From Symbiodinium kawagutii (lineage: Eukaryota > Sar > Dinophyceae > Suessiales > Symbiodiniaceae): 64,000 nucleotides of DNA. The stretch is from contig VSDK01028396.1 of assembly GCA_009767595.1 (NCBI GenBank), positions 708,459 through 772,458 of the forward strand, given 5' to 3'. Of this stretch, positions 38,501 through 50,500 are shown piece by piece. A program made the translations under genes and the position numbers. The notes under the pieces were generated by a model. The model had not been told where the DNA came from. It searched no databases and saw only the letters and a program-made list of their open reading frames with translations. The stretch's first letter is position 1, and each line of letters begins with the position of its first letter.

Positions 38501-41500
38501 TCATCCCAGTGGTTAAATTAACCCTTTCACTATTAGTTCTCATAGTAGTTAGATTTGAACCATACAATTTCCCTATTCCATCCATTTTTTCATAGGTACA
38601 CCCTATGAATTCATTCGGCTGTGGGTCAAAACCCTGTACCCTGGTTCCCCCATCATTAACCATTGGTTTCCCTATAGTTTTGTTGGTAAATCCTTCACTA
38701 GTTGGTTGGTTAATTTTGACCCATAGCCATTCAGATCCATTAGATTTCTCCATTTTTCCATCCATATTTACTGCCAGGAGCTGCTGATGGAGGATGGTCA
38801 AGTGGCGGGCCTCAGCTTCGACACAGACAGCGGAGAATCGGAAGAACTGCGCGGCACCGTGGTGCTCACGGCAGGAGGAGCTGGGGCTGGGATCTGGATA
38901 AAGTCAGAAACCATGGGGATTTTAAATGGCTATAGGATTATAGGGATGTTCATCAATAATATAACCAACCAACCAATGGTTAATGGTTAATAATAGGGGA
39001 TAATAACTAACAATAGTAGGGGATATAACGGATATACCAGCTATGTATGGCGAGCTGGGTCAAGCAGTTAACCAACCAGCCTTTCATGGGGGATATTGAC
39101 CAACAATAGTAATGGAAACCAATGGTTAATGATAGGGGAACCAGGGGTACGGGGTTTTGACCCACTGCCAAATAGCCTTTCTGATCTTTCTGTGGCGTAT
39201 ACACTCAATAAGTAGGTGAACTAACCATGGCGACTCACCACTTGCTAGCATTCTTGTGGGACCATTTATGAATGGTCGAAGAATCCCCGTGGTTACGTAC
39301 TACGCTCACCGTTTACCACTTTCCAACTGGGATGATCATCCAAGTACCCTCCTCGAAAGCCGGACCCTGCCAAGGATGGAGTATCCCAAGTGTAGTTGTC
39401 CAATAGAACTTGTAGGTACTGGGTGGATTACAGCTATGAACTTGGCTTTTTTGGGATATGATTGATTTACCATATAACCACTAAAAGTTAGACTTTTAGC
39501 AAGGGATCTAACAGCCACCAAGGGTACTGTTGCGTCTCTACTAGATGCCCCCCTGATGTGAGAAGTCAAGGCCCGGGCCTAGCAACAAAAGTTGGCCAAT
39601 GTCATCAGGGTCATAGTTGTGTAAAGGGTGGTGATCATGGCGAAGTGATGGTCGATTCTTGGTTGGTGATGATTACTATGTATGATTCAGGAATGGTGAT
39701 GGTTCATATGGTCGACAATGGTTCGTTAGTGGTGAATGATGATTGTGTAACTCTGGTTTTATGATCAATTACAGTAGTTGATAGTGATTGGGAATGATGT
39801 TTGATGCTACTCAACGGTGATACTGTGTAATAACGGCTCCTTAGTGCTGATTAGTGGTGGCCTAGTGATAGTTAGTAATGGCTACATTGGCTGTTGCAAC
39901 GACGAGTGATGATTGATTTTGGTTATATAATGAATGTTAATGACGTTATGATGAACGATTGATGATTAATGAAGGTGTATTGCTTGCTCATCATTCATAA
40001 AGTTAGTAAGGGGGTACCTTGTGGATTATTGTTTCTTGTTGATGGCTAATTCATGGTAGTAGATTGACTGCCGATGATGGTTAACTATTGGGTGGGCCCC
40101 CCAAATGTGATCATTGAGTTGGTGCACATTTACCGTTTTAACATGCCATCTACCAAAATTGGTAGCGACAATATTTGGCAGTTACCTTATTTGGAACCCA
40201 ACTGGATCCAACTCGTTTCATTTCCATCATGGTTATAAGCCATGATCGATTAACCATCAGTTTTCAATACGTAAACCCATGTGAAGCCTTTCTAGCCAGG
40301 AAAAAAATAAATGTTCCCGTGTTGATGGATGGTTCTGCTGCTCCGGACCCATTCCGTACTCCATCCAACAACGTCGCCATAGCCAGTGGAGGCTATGCCA
40401 ATGACCACAACGAAGCTTCCTTGCTGGAGAAGCACACGCCAGGTTTGGCCAAGTTGCCGACCACCAACGGACCCTTTGCAACGGGAGATGCTGGTCGAAC
40501 AACGGAAAGGGAGGCATCTACGGCTTAACAATGCAACAGTTATCTTGATGCCCAGATCTTCCTTGTTCTTGGGATTTCATGGATTTAACATTATACCTAT
40601 ATATCCCTTTATTTATTTATTTAGGGAGATAGAGAGAGAGAGAGAGAGATAAAAAAGTACCACGAAATCAAGCTTTGGCAGAAGATCAAGCTAAGCCAGC
40701 AAGTTGGGATGACTCCGCTTTAGGGGAGGGGCATTAAGCATCATAAACCATGGTCATCATTGCGTTGGGACCCAAACCTAGCTGTTAGAACCACCATGTG
40801 AGACGAATGGCGCCACGTGAAAATACATGAGGCAATGATGGTTTTTGGTTGTCAGCTGCGGTGCAAGCACGTTTTTTGCGTGCCCCTCAGCTCCAGTCAT
40901 CGGCGTCCAGCGCGTCACCTTCCAATGGCATCAATGGGTGATGGTCGCGCACCGAGGATATCATCAAGGCCCTGGTGAAGCAGGACGCCTCCGTCTGCTG
41001 GGGGTCTGGCCGAGAGCTGAGACGAATTGCGTCCAGTTGTTGCTGTCTTATCCCTAGGCTTCCAGGTACTTGTGGGATAGGTTGCCAGCTTGGTGGTAAC
41101 CAGGACCTGGTAACTGGGATGGTTAGGGTATTCCAGTTGAGTGTTTCATGTGTACCTGGATTGATTTGGTGGTTTCTCGGCGTAGAGGTCCACCTACTAA
41201 ATCATCCTTCATTTCACCATAGTGATAAACCAACCAGTTGGTTCTTCATTGTGAGTGATATTTGTTTTGTCATTCTAATTTCTGCCTTGTTGTTGGCGAA
41301 GTTGTTGGTGTTTTCTGTTGGTTTTGCAGAGTCGCCATTGTCCTTCTTGTTGGTTTGGATTGATTATTGTGGTTGATTTTCTTAGCAGCTAGCAGATATT
41401 TGTTGATTGGTGTTGATGAATGGTGAGCCGTGCAACAATGGGTCAAAGAGATGACTCATTCTGGGCTCTCCATGACAAGGCCAAAATAAAGCCACAGCAC

Positions 41501-44500
41501 CAAGCTTTGCAAACTGATGGGTGTTTTTTATGGTTTAGGGATACCAAGCCAACAGCGACATGTTGATGCTATCACCATCTCAGGGTTTAGACCCATGGTG
41601 TATCTGGCAAAATGTCAAACCTTGAAATCCGTGCCATCCGAGAAAAGTGCTCGGTAGAAACGTTCATGATTTAACATCACTAGCCATCATAAACCATCAT
41701 CATCAAGCTGCATCATGGTCATAAACCGCCATGGTTATCATGATAATGATGCGCATCATTCACGACCATCAGTCATGGTTGTGAAGGCCACTCTCACTGG
41801 TTCATCGCCAGGTGAGGTTGGTGACACGTCGTATCCGTCGCCACAGTGTAGCCCATCCGTAGCCGATCCATTGTGACGCAACGTTGATCCATTGTGACGC
41901 AACGTCGATCCATGTAGGGAGCTGATCTACCACTTGATCGTGCCAGTTGCATTGCTTGATCTTCTCGTGTAATCAAATGGTAGACCTGGAGCACTTGTCG
42001 TTGCTGACACCTTCACCAAGTAGCACAACGTGCCAATTGGTACGATCGTTGGTCATCGAAGCTGCACCGGTCGTGGGAGGTCAAGGAGGTGACACCAGCA
42101 ACGTCCAAGTCGCATGGTCAGGACGTGGGTGTGCAAACTACGTTGATGGACAAAGTACAGATCCATCCCACAGGCGGTCGCAGGGGGTGGGTGCAGTCGG
42201 TCTGATCGCGTGCCATCACGTTTCCTACTAGTCAGATTAATATGAACCTACACAGGATAGTTTTAAAATAGGAGACCCCCCCAAAATGATTGGTTTATTA
42301 CTTCAAAGGGGTACCCCTAGTTTGAGAAGCACGCACATATTGAGCAGTAGGTCTGATCCTTTTAGCCTACAGGATGATCATGAACGCTTTCCAAGAACCA
42401 TTAGATTTGAATCAGGGTTGATTTGGAGCCAAAACTGCGTGTGTGACATTATCAATTGACCATTCACTACAAGGAAGAGGGTTATTTATAGATGTTAATA
42501 CTCAATAATATTTGGTATTTGCAAGGGTAATTACAGAAGATGTTAATAGAATGGTTGTTTTGATTTATTGTGCACTGGTTATTGGATGTAGTTATTCGAC
42601 ATTGGCCACCATAACCATCTCGGCCTCGCGCGCCACATGGGATCTCTTTCCATCTCCACATCTGCCCCAGCATCTCCGGGGCCGGGGCATCCCGAGATCC
42701 CGGCGGGGTGGCTGGGAGCTGCTGGGAGGATTCATCGAAGTGAAGCAACCCAACTTCCACACCAAGTTCTTGGCTCCTGAAGCACTGCGAGGCACACCTC
42801 CGGGGTTGGTCGTTGATGGTCGCTGGCATTTCGATGGCGGATTCATCCGCGGATTCACTGGTCCATAAGCTTCATAACCAAAAGATGAGCGGACTTGTAC
42901 ATGCATATAGTCTGATATATGCACTGACTATATATATATATATATCTATTTTTGTTTGTTTGAATACATTTCAGATGTTCAGCAACCCTCAGCGCACAGT
43001 GGAACATGCTACTGCAGATTGTGTTACCTTTATCACTTGACATGCCCGCACTCTTCACTAGATAGTTTCAGGTTCCGAAGGCATTCCCTTTGAGGAATTG
43101 AATTGCCTAAAGTTGTTGCTTTGCTGATGATGAAATCATCAATATATCCCAACCTGTTTTTTTTCTTCAGCGAGCTAAGAAGCTATGTTGAATACCCTTA
43201 TGTTTTTTGCTGAATGGTGGACGAGAGCTGTGCTGCTACCAATGCTCCTCTTTGAGCAAGTGTGACAGTATGGTTTCTTAAACATGAAACCAATAAAATA
43301 TCAAATATCAATCATGTTGTTAAGTCTTGTCAATCAGCTACTGGTAAATCATCAGTAGTCATATTGTAAATCATATATCTCGAGTTAGTAGATATCACTA
43401 GTCATATTGTAAATCATATATCATGGGTCAATATTAACCAGCACTAATTGGGGATACTAACCAAACATTTTGTAGGGAANNNNNNNNNNCATTTTGTAGT
43501 GAAATATCTCGACTTATTGGCCACTGTTATCATCCCAACTGCTCACATCCCTCGTCGCACATGGGGATTCCCTTGGCCACCACAACGGGTCATGGCACGG
43601 CGGCGCCTGAGGCTCCGGTGGCATCCTGCTGTGCCATGGCAAGCGCTTTGCCAACGAGTTGGGAAGGCTCGCCGGGGTCGGTCCCGCGCAGGCGGAGCTG
43701 GGGAGACCATAGATATGGGATTATTAGGATTATTTGGAATTGATAGGGATACAATGTCATGGGATACTATATTATTTCATAGACATTAGGATCCTATAAT
43801 GGGATTAACATCGGATATAATAAGGATTAATAGGGATTGATAGGGGGTCAATCAGATGAATAGGATGAATACTGATACAATAGTTAGTAGGGATTAGTTG
43901 TTTAATTTATCAGATGGTAAATAGGGATTAATAGAGATTACTAGGGATTAATCATGCCATAGTAGGGACTAGCCATAGTAGGGATGATCATGGATATAAT
44001 ATAATGGATTAACATCGGATGTAATAGGGATTAATAGGGATTAACTGGGTATTGTAATGGTCAATGCTAGGGATTAATAAGGGATAATCATGGATATCAC
44101 CAACAATGATGGTTGAACAAATGTTATATCGTGGTTTCTCAACATAGAGAATCCCCAAATTTGCATTGTTTAACCATTTTTTCTGATAAACCAACCATTT
44201 TGGGGAGTTTCCAATTTTTGAGAAACACCCATATGATGGTTTCTCAAGCCATAGGGGACCCCACCCCAAGGCTATGGTTGGTTTACTCATGGACAATTAG
44301 ATCATATTAGATGATCTGAGCACATCCCCATTTTGAGAAGCACCCACATGTTGTTGTTTGCCCATAATATCACAGATTATCTTCATATCGATTCATAATT
44401 GTTCTATTCATTTCTATTTTACCGATGTATCATGTTGATTCCCTTGACCTCCCTATCACACCGACTTGGCAAATCAGCAAGCTGCCACCTGGCCAGGAGA

Positions 44501-47500
44501 GATTACCTTACAGATGAGATGTTCAAACATTGCAAGCCGCTCTTTGACAAGGACGGGAAGCACTGGGGAAGCACTGGGCTCACTTGGCCACACACAATCA
44601 CCCAGGGGCCAAGATTGGACTCGGTGAGAGAGCCTGGCACGTTACTATTGTCAAGAGGTAGGCTATAGTATAGGGGTTACAGCATGATGCTACAGTTGAA
44701 AGATGCGTAGACGATGCATTTGCTGCTTCGATCCCAAGCGTGTCCGCCATGTGTCCGCCGCAAGGGATGCCTTTCTGTTGGTGCTATACACAGATGGCTT
44801 TGAGTCAATATTAATCAAACAGCAAATCGGTAGCAGTTCACATCCCGAAGTTGTCCACAAGCAATTGGTTCAAGATGTTCCAACCGCTGTCGGACTTCCC
44901 GGCACAAACTAGTATTTTTTCATTCAAACATTACAACCAGGCAGAAACGGTGGCTGCCCAAGATTCTGAAGGAACACATGGTCGTTGATCATGTCAGGGC
45001 AACTTGACCCCACGTTTTGCTCCTTGGTTGCCCATTTCTTGGCTGCAGCCTTGCGACGACTATTGTGGGTGAGAAAGTTTTTTTGAACTGCCAATATCCC
45101 ACATGCAGAAGTCTACCCTGTGATCCCTGTATCTCTCTGATTTTTCTAGCCAAATGGCATGAAATGGGACTCAGGCCATGGGGAACCCCAAAGCTGTGGT
45201 GGGTTCATTACTACACTCGGTCAGTCAATATTGGATCGTTTGGGGTAGCCCTGTTCTGAGAAAATGTCATCTCCTACCGTGACCGGGATCGGTAAGGTAC
45301 ATTTGGTGGTTTCTCAAAATAGGAGTACCCCCAAATCATCCATTATTCACCATGTCTAGTAATAAACCAAACATTTTGGGCTACGGTACCCAAGAAATAG
45401 CTGGTTTATTCCTAATGATAGTGGTTGATGTTGGATGATTTGGGGTCCCCCCAGCTACTAAGAAACCACCCGTTGTCATCCCCTGCCGTGGGCGGGATCC
45501 CACCCGCATCAACCAATGGCGCCTCAGGAGGAGAACCCCCTGGCGGCGGCGATGCTTCTGACCCAGGAGGCTGTGGAGATGTTCCTCGGAGATGGTGACG
45601 CTTCCCCTGGTCCCCTGGGTATGGATGGACGACCACCCGGAGTTCTTAATGCTTAGCTGGTAGCGCAGTCAGGAGCTTGGTAAGGCTGGGTCACTCAGAT
45701 TCAGAGTCAGCGTTTCCAAAAAATGTTTTTTTAATCATATACCCTGCGCTTCCATACCCGTGAAAAATCATAGGTTTACTTCCAAACCCTGGGTATGCAT
45801 GAAATTCTGGCGAAACCCGGGGTTTACATGGCAAACCCGGGGTATTAGGGAAATCCTGGGTGTGGTTGAAATTTAACAAGAATTTAGCACTCCCAGCCGC
45901 TCTCTGCTCGACAGGTGCGACCGCCGATTCATTCTTGGCTGCACCGAGGGGCTGCCAGGTGGTTGGGATAGGATTTTTTAGCCCACCATCAATCCATAGA
46001 TCCCAAAGAAATAAATATGTACCAGAATTTCAACCATAATTAAAAGACTTACATAGATTGATCTGGGTTACCATCACAAGATCGATGGGAATCATAAGAT
46101 TGACGAGACCGGTGAGAATGATAAATAAAATTCTGGCAGTTGGGCTTCCCAAATAATTGCTTTACAAGGTGACCTCACTGCAAGAGAGGCCACGCACAAC
46201 ATACCAACACAACACATGACATAACAATACAGCAAAGCACCGGAAAAAGTTCCACGGGAAACTTAGCTTCAATCAACGGGTGTGGAAGCGCAGGGTTGAA
46301 ATATTCTTACTTGGATTACTTACCAATGCTAGATATATAATTACTTTGGGTATATAGTATACACTCAGCATATCATAGAGATCAGCTTCAGCCTTGGACT
46401 GGCAGCCATGGCAATTTTCTCCACTGAGCTGCAACGCAAACGGTCCGGGCACCCGGAACAACAGTGAGAATCGCGACACTCACAGTGACATAGATCTCCT
46501 TCGGGCAAAGCTCACACGGCCCATACATATAGCCCTTTTTGCTCAAGATGGTGAAAAAAGCGAAGCAGGTAGGGGGCTGCCCTATCCCAGGGATCTCTTC
46601 CGAATGGGATTTGATTCCAGAGGTGCGTACCAGGATTCGGGAGGGGGGACCTATTCTCCACCCCGATACAAAGTTGAAACATGAGGATATAGGTGAGTGT
46701 GTGAAGAACCAGGATCTGATCACGCCACTGTTATCCAGAATGTCACAGAAAAAGAGGCAGTTGCCAACTTTGGATGAGCTTCGCAATGAAACCACGTCAC
46801 TTTTGACTCTCAACAAGCGTCAAGGTGAAGAACTGATTACTATAGTGGAGGACACATCTCAGGCACTCAAGAAACTGTGTGGCTTTGTCAAAACCAAAGC
46901 TAAAAGAAAAGAAGTCAGCACAGCGACTGGGATTGAATCAATCACATTCAAAACATGTTCTTTTCATGGCCATGTGCTGGTTGTACTTTCTTACATTTAG
47001 ATTGAACTAGGGTTTGGTTTTTGAAGTTCATTGCAAACGATGTGATAGATTTCTCCTTGACCTTTCTTGGTGTGTATATACGTGTTATCCTTTGCCACTC
47101 CGCTTTTCCAGTGCCATGGTTTCCACTTCACCTCAAGCCTCACTCCAGCAATGTACTTCGAATCCCCTAACGATCCCAGGTGATTGAGTTTCAACATCTG
47201 TGCCTGGCGTTGGATCCCACGCTTGAGGCCCTTTGTGATCAAATCCTTGTATTTCATATTCAGATACGGCTGGCCAAAAGCAACATTGCTTTTCAAGTTT
47301 TCGTTCTCTATCCCAAAGAAAGTTGAATCTTAATACTGGGTGCTCCTTCTGCCCCATCCACAGGCTGAAGTGGACAAAGTGAATGCGAAGCGGAAAAGCA
47401 AGGCGTGCTTGGGTCTTTTTGAAGTGAGGGAGTGGATCCAACCCTTTGGGCTGACATGTCGAAATTAATGGTATATTGGCTTCATTGGTTTGATGTGCTG

Positions 47501-50500
47501 ATGAAAAAATCCAAATGATCCATTTTTTGAGTATGCATCTCTGTGCTCATTATGCCTGGGCAGGGCATCTGTGAAGAGTCTGAAGATGCTGAGGACGCCG
47601 AGGAGGGAGAAGAGGAAGAAACTCAGGAAGTTGACCCCCCAGTGAACCCCGCTTCATCTCATAGCAAAGATACCCCAAAGGAAAAGGCAGCAAAGGAGGT
47701 AGCCACTGAGGATGTTGAGCAGGTTGTTGTAACAGCAGCAGCAGCAAAGGTGGAAGCAGAGAACAAAGAGGGTTTGACAAAAGAAGCACCAGCAGTTTCC
47801 GAAAACAAACCAGAACAAGAAGTGCCAGCAAAGACTACCTGCTCAGCAGAACCAAGCTCCGTTGCTCCCAGTGTTCCGCAAGCAACAACCTCCAAAACTC
47901 CAGCCCACAAGAGCGACTTGGTTGTGCACTGCAACTTTTTCTTTAGGCTTTCCATGTTTGTGCCAAAATGGATGAAGTTAGATTGTTAGGTGAATGAAAT
48001 TAGATGGGCGCGCAGGTCCATTCCAACATTCCCTGCCATTAGATCAATGTATTCTAACATGTCTCAAAACGAACACTGGTAGCAATAAAAAATAATTTGT
48101 GATCATTGGTGGGTAGCATATATATATAGAACATACACTACGTGGTGGGGGATGCAAATACACGACGTGCATGCACGCACACTAATAAGGTGAAGCTGAA
48201 AGTTTGACGGCGCAGCGGCAAAAGATTCTGGAGAAGTTGGAGAAGTTCTTGTTCAGCATTTGAGTGGTGATAGCTATCAAAGTACTTGGTGCCTGTCACA
48301 CCACTAAATGTTTGTGTTATTGAGCTCATATTGCAGCATCGGAGATGGTTTCTTGGCCCCAACCATTGTTGTGTTCATTCAGGTTGAAAGCGGAAAAGGA
48401 TAAGCGGAGATTGACGTCTCCACCAACATCCGGATCCACAGGAGAAACAATTTGCATGCGGTGATGTTGAAATGCTAGATAATCAGGTTTACTTGTTAGT
48501 TAATCTGCTCTTTGGCAGGACCTACAGATGCAGTGGCAACAGATCAACAAGATACTCTTCCAATGGACGTTCAAAGCCTTCCTTCGCCAGTTGACAAGAC
48601 CTTCGTTCCTTCCCCCCACACCTCAACAGATGAGAAGCGTCAACAGTTTCAGCGTTGTAGAGGAAAAACGAAGCCACCCGAGGGTTCTCCTCCACAACCC
48701 AAAGATGTTGCTGAGACCAGTGCGCCGACCAAGACCTCCAGACCCAAGAAAGCGGATGAGGTGTCGACCTGTAAAGGGGGTGGCAGCTATCAACCAATAG
48801 TGAGCCAACGTTTGGATGAAGTTGTATATATCACCATGCAGTTCATTACAACAAATCAAAAAAACTAATGATACATGTGTACTATTATGTGTTTCAATGT
48901 ATGTATGTATGTATGTATGTATGCTGACCCTCCTGATGCACTAGGCAAAAGAAGAAGAAGAAGATGATGATGATGATGGTGGTTCCGACTACATCACCAA
49001 AGACGATCAGTTGAAGCTGAAACCGCAGAATGGACGTGGAAGGGGTCGTGGCAGGGGACGGGGCAGAGGATCTCGAGGAAGAGGGCAACCAGGGGCAGGT
49101 GGCAGGGGAAGAGGCAAAGACACAACCAAAGAAGGTGAGGAGAAATCGAAAGGAGATGCAGGCAAATCAAAAGACAAGAGCAGAGACAAGCAGAAAAAAA
49201 AAAAACAAAGAACCCAGAGGAGCACCAGGAGTGGGAAGGCTACTGGTATGATGATCAATGGGAACAATGGGGAGATGCATCATCGTACTGGGATGGGTAT
49301 GCGCAAGCATGCAGCAAAGAGGCTTCGCACGCTCTTGGCAATCAAGCAGATACTGAGGAGAAAAAGATTACAGGAAAGGCAAAAGCACCCAGCAAGAAGG
49401 ATGAGGAGCAGCCCAAGAGGAAAAGGAGCAAAGTTGCCAAAGAGCCAACCGGTTCATCAGCAGCAGCGGAGTCAGCAAAGCAAAAGCCAAGGAAGAAAAG
49501 GAACAATACGGATGTTGAAGAACCCCAGGAGAAGAAGAGCAAACGTGACAAAAGGGAAAGGCAGCAACCAATCTCTGAAGCACCTCCGGAGCCAGCCAAA
49601 AAACACGTGAAACAAATTCGAAAGTATGTTGACATGTTTCGTGAAGACCAAAGCACAGTAGCCACAGACGAGATCAAGGAGGACATGCAGCTGTCGGTTG
49701 TACCTCTTACACCATAGGCAAGGACCTGGCACATTTTTCCTTTACGAAGATCAAGGGCCTCAACTATATGACAAAGATGGCAATGGCTGTGAAGTGTGCT
49801 GAAATGTTTGTACCTTGCGTGCACATAATGCATACGCTGTCATGGAAACATATGTGCTCTTGAGGTGTTGCCTTGCTGTCTTGCATGTTGATGTCTGGAG
49901 TTGTTTGGTGTTTTTTCCCTGTCCCCCTTCTTCATTGCGAACTGCTCAGGTACTTCGATTGGACGAAGCGTTGGCAGCCGGTGAGTTGGAGAAATCTGAG
50001 CTTTGCAAGGGCCATGTGTTTTGTGACAATCTAGCTGATTATTTGAAAAAGGCAGCTGAAGCTAGTCTGAAATATCTCGGTGATGTTGACTAAATGTCGC
50101 CTATACGCATGCGTATGCAGCTTCCAGGGGGTTATTGGGGAAGGAAATCCATCCACAACTTTGCTGATACTGTGCAGCCGGGTTTGTCACCTTGAATGCG
50201 GGTGACATTGCAATCAGTGTGTGATCAGCTTAGACGTTGTGGGTGTGTCGCCTAAAACGATGACCAAGCACAAAACATTTTTTTACTTTATTCTTTCTGT
50301 TGCTTTTCAACTTTGATTTTGATAATCAAACTGTACCACAGCGACATGGGCGAACCTTCCTGGGACATCCCCAGTTCCCTCATGAGACATTCGATTTTGA
50401 AGCCAGCCAAGCACGGTTGGACCAGGCTGCTATGTTGCATTCAGGTTTTGTTTGGATCTCGGTTGAAAAGTTTATTGAACATGTTTTTTCATCCCCAAAA

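Noticed and set aside
42035-42120. Frame reading [11 protein letters not shown] as the active-site exon of fumarate reductase
   Set aside because: It has the right spacing but lacks the His of HPTG, and the true VQIHPTG exon is found 60 bp downstream in another frame with correct phase.
46997-47441. Two long minus-strand frames as full genes
   Set aside because: Only the 47037-47270 part looks coding; the rest lacks motifs and has no start or splice context.
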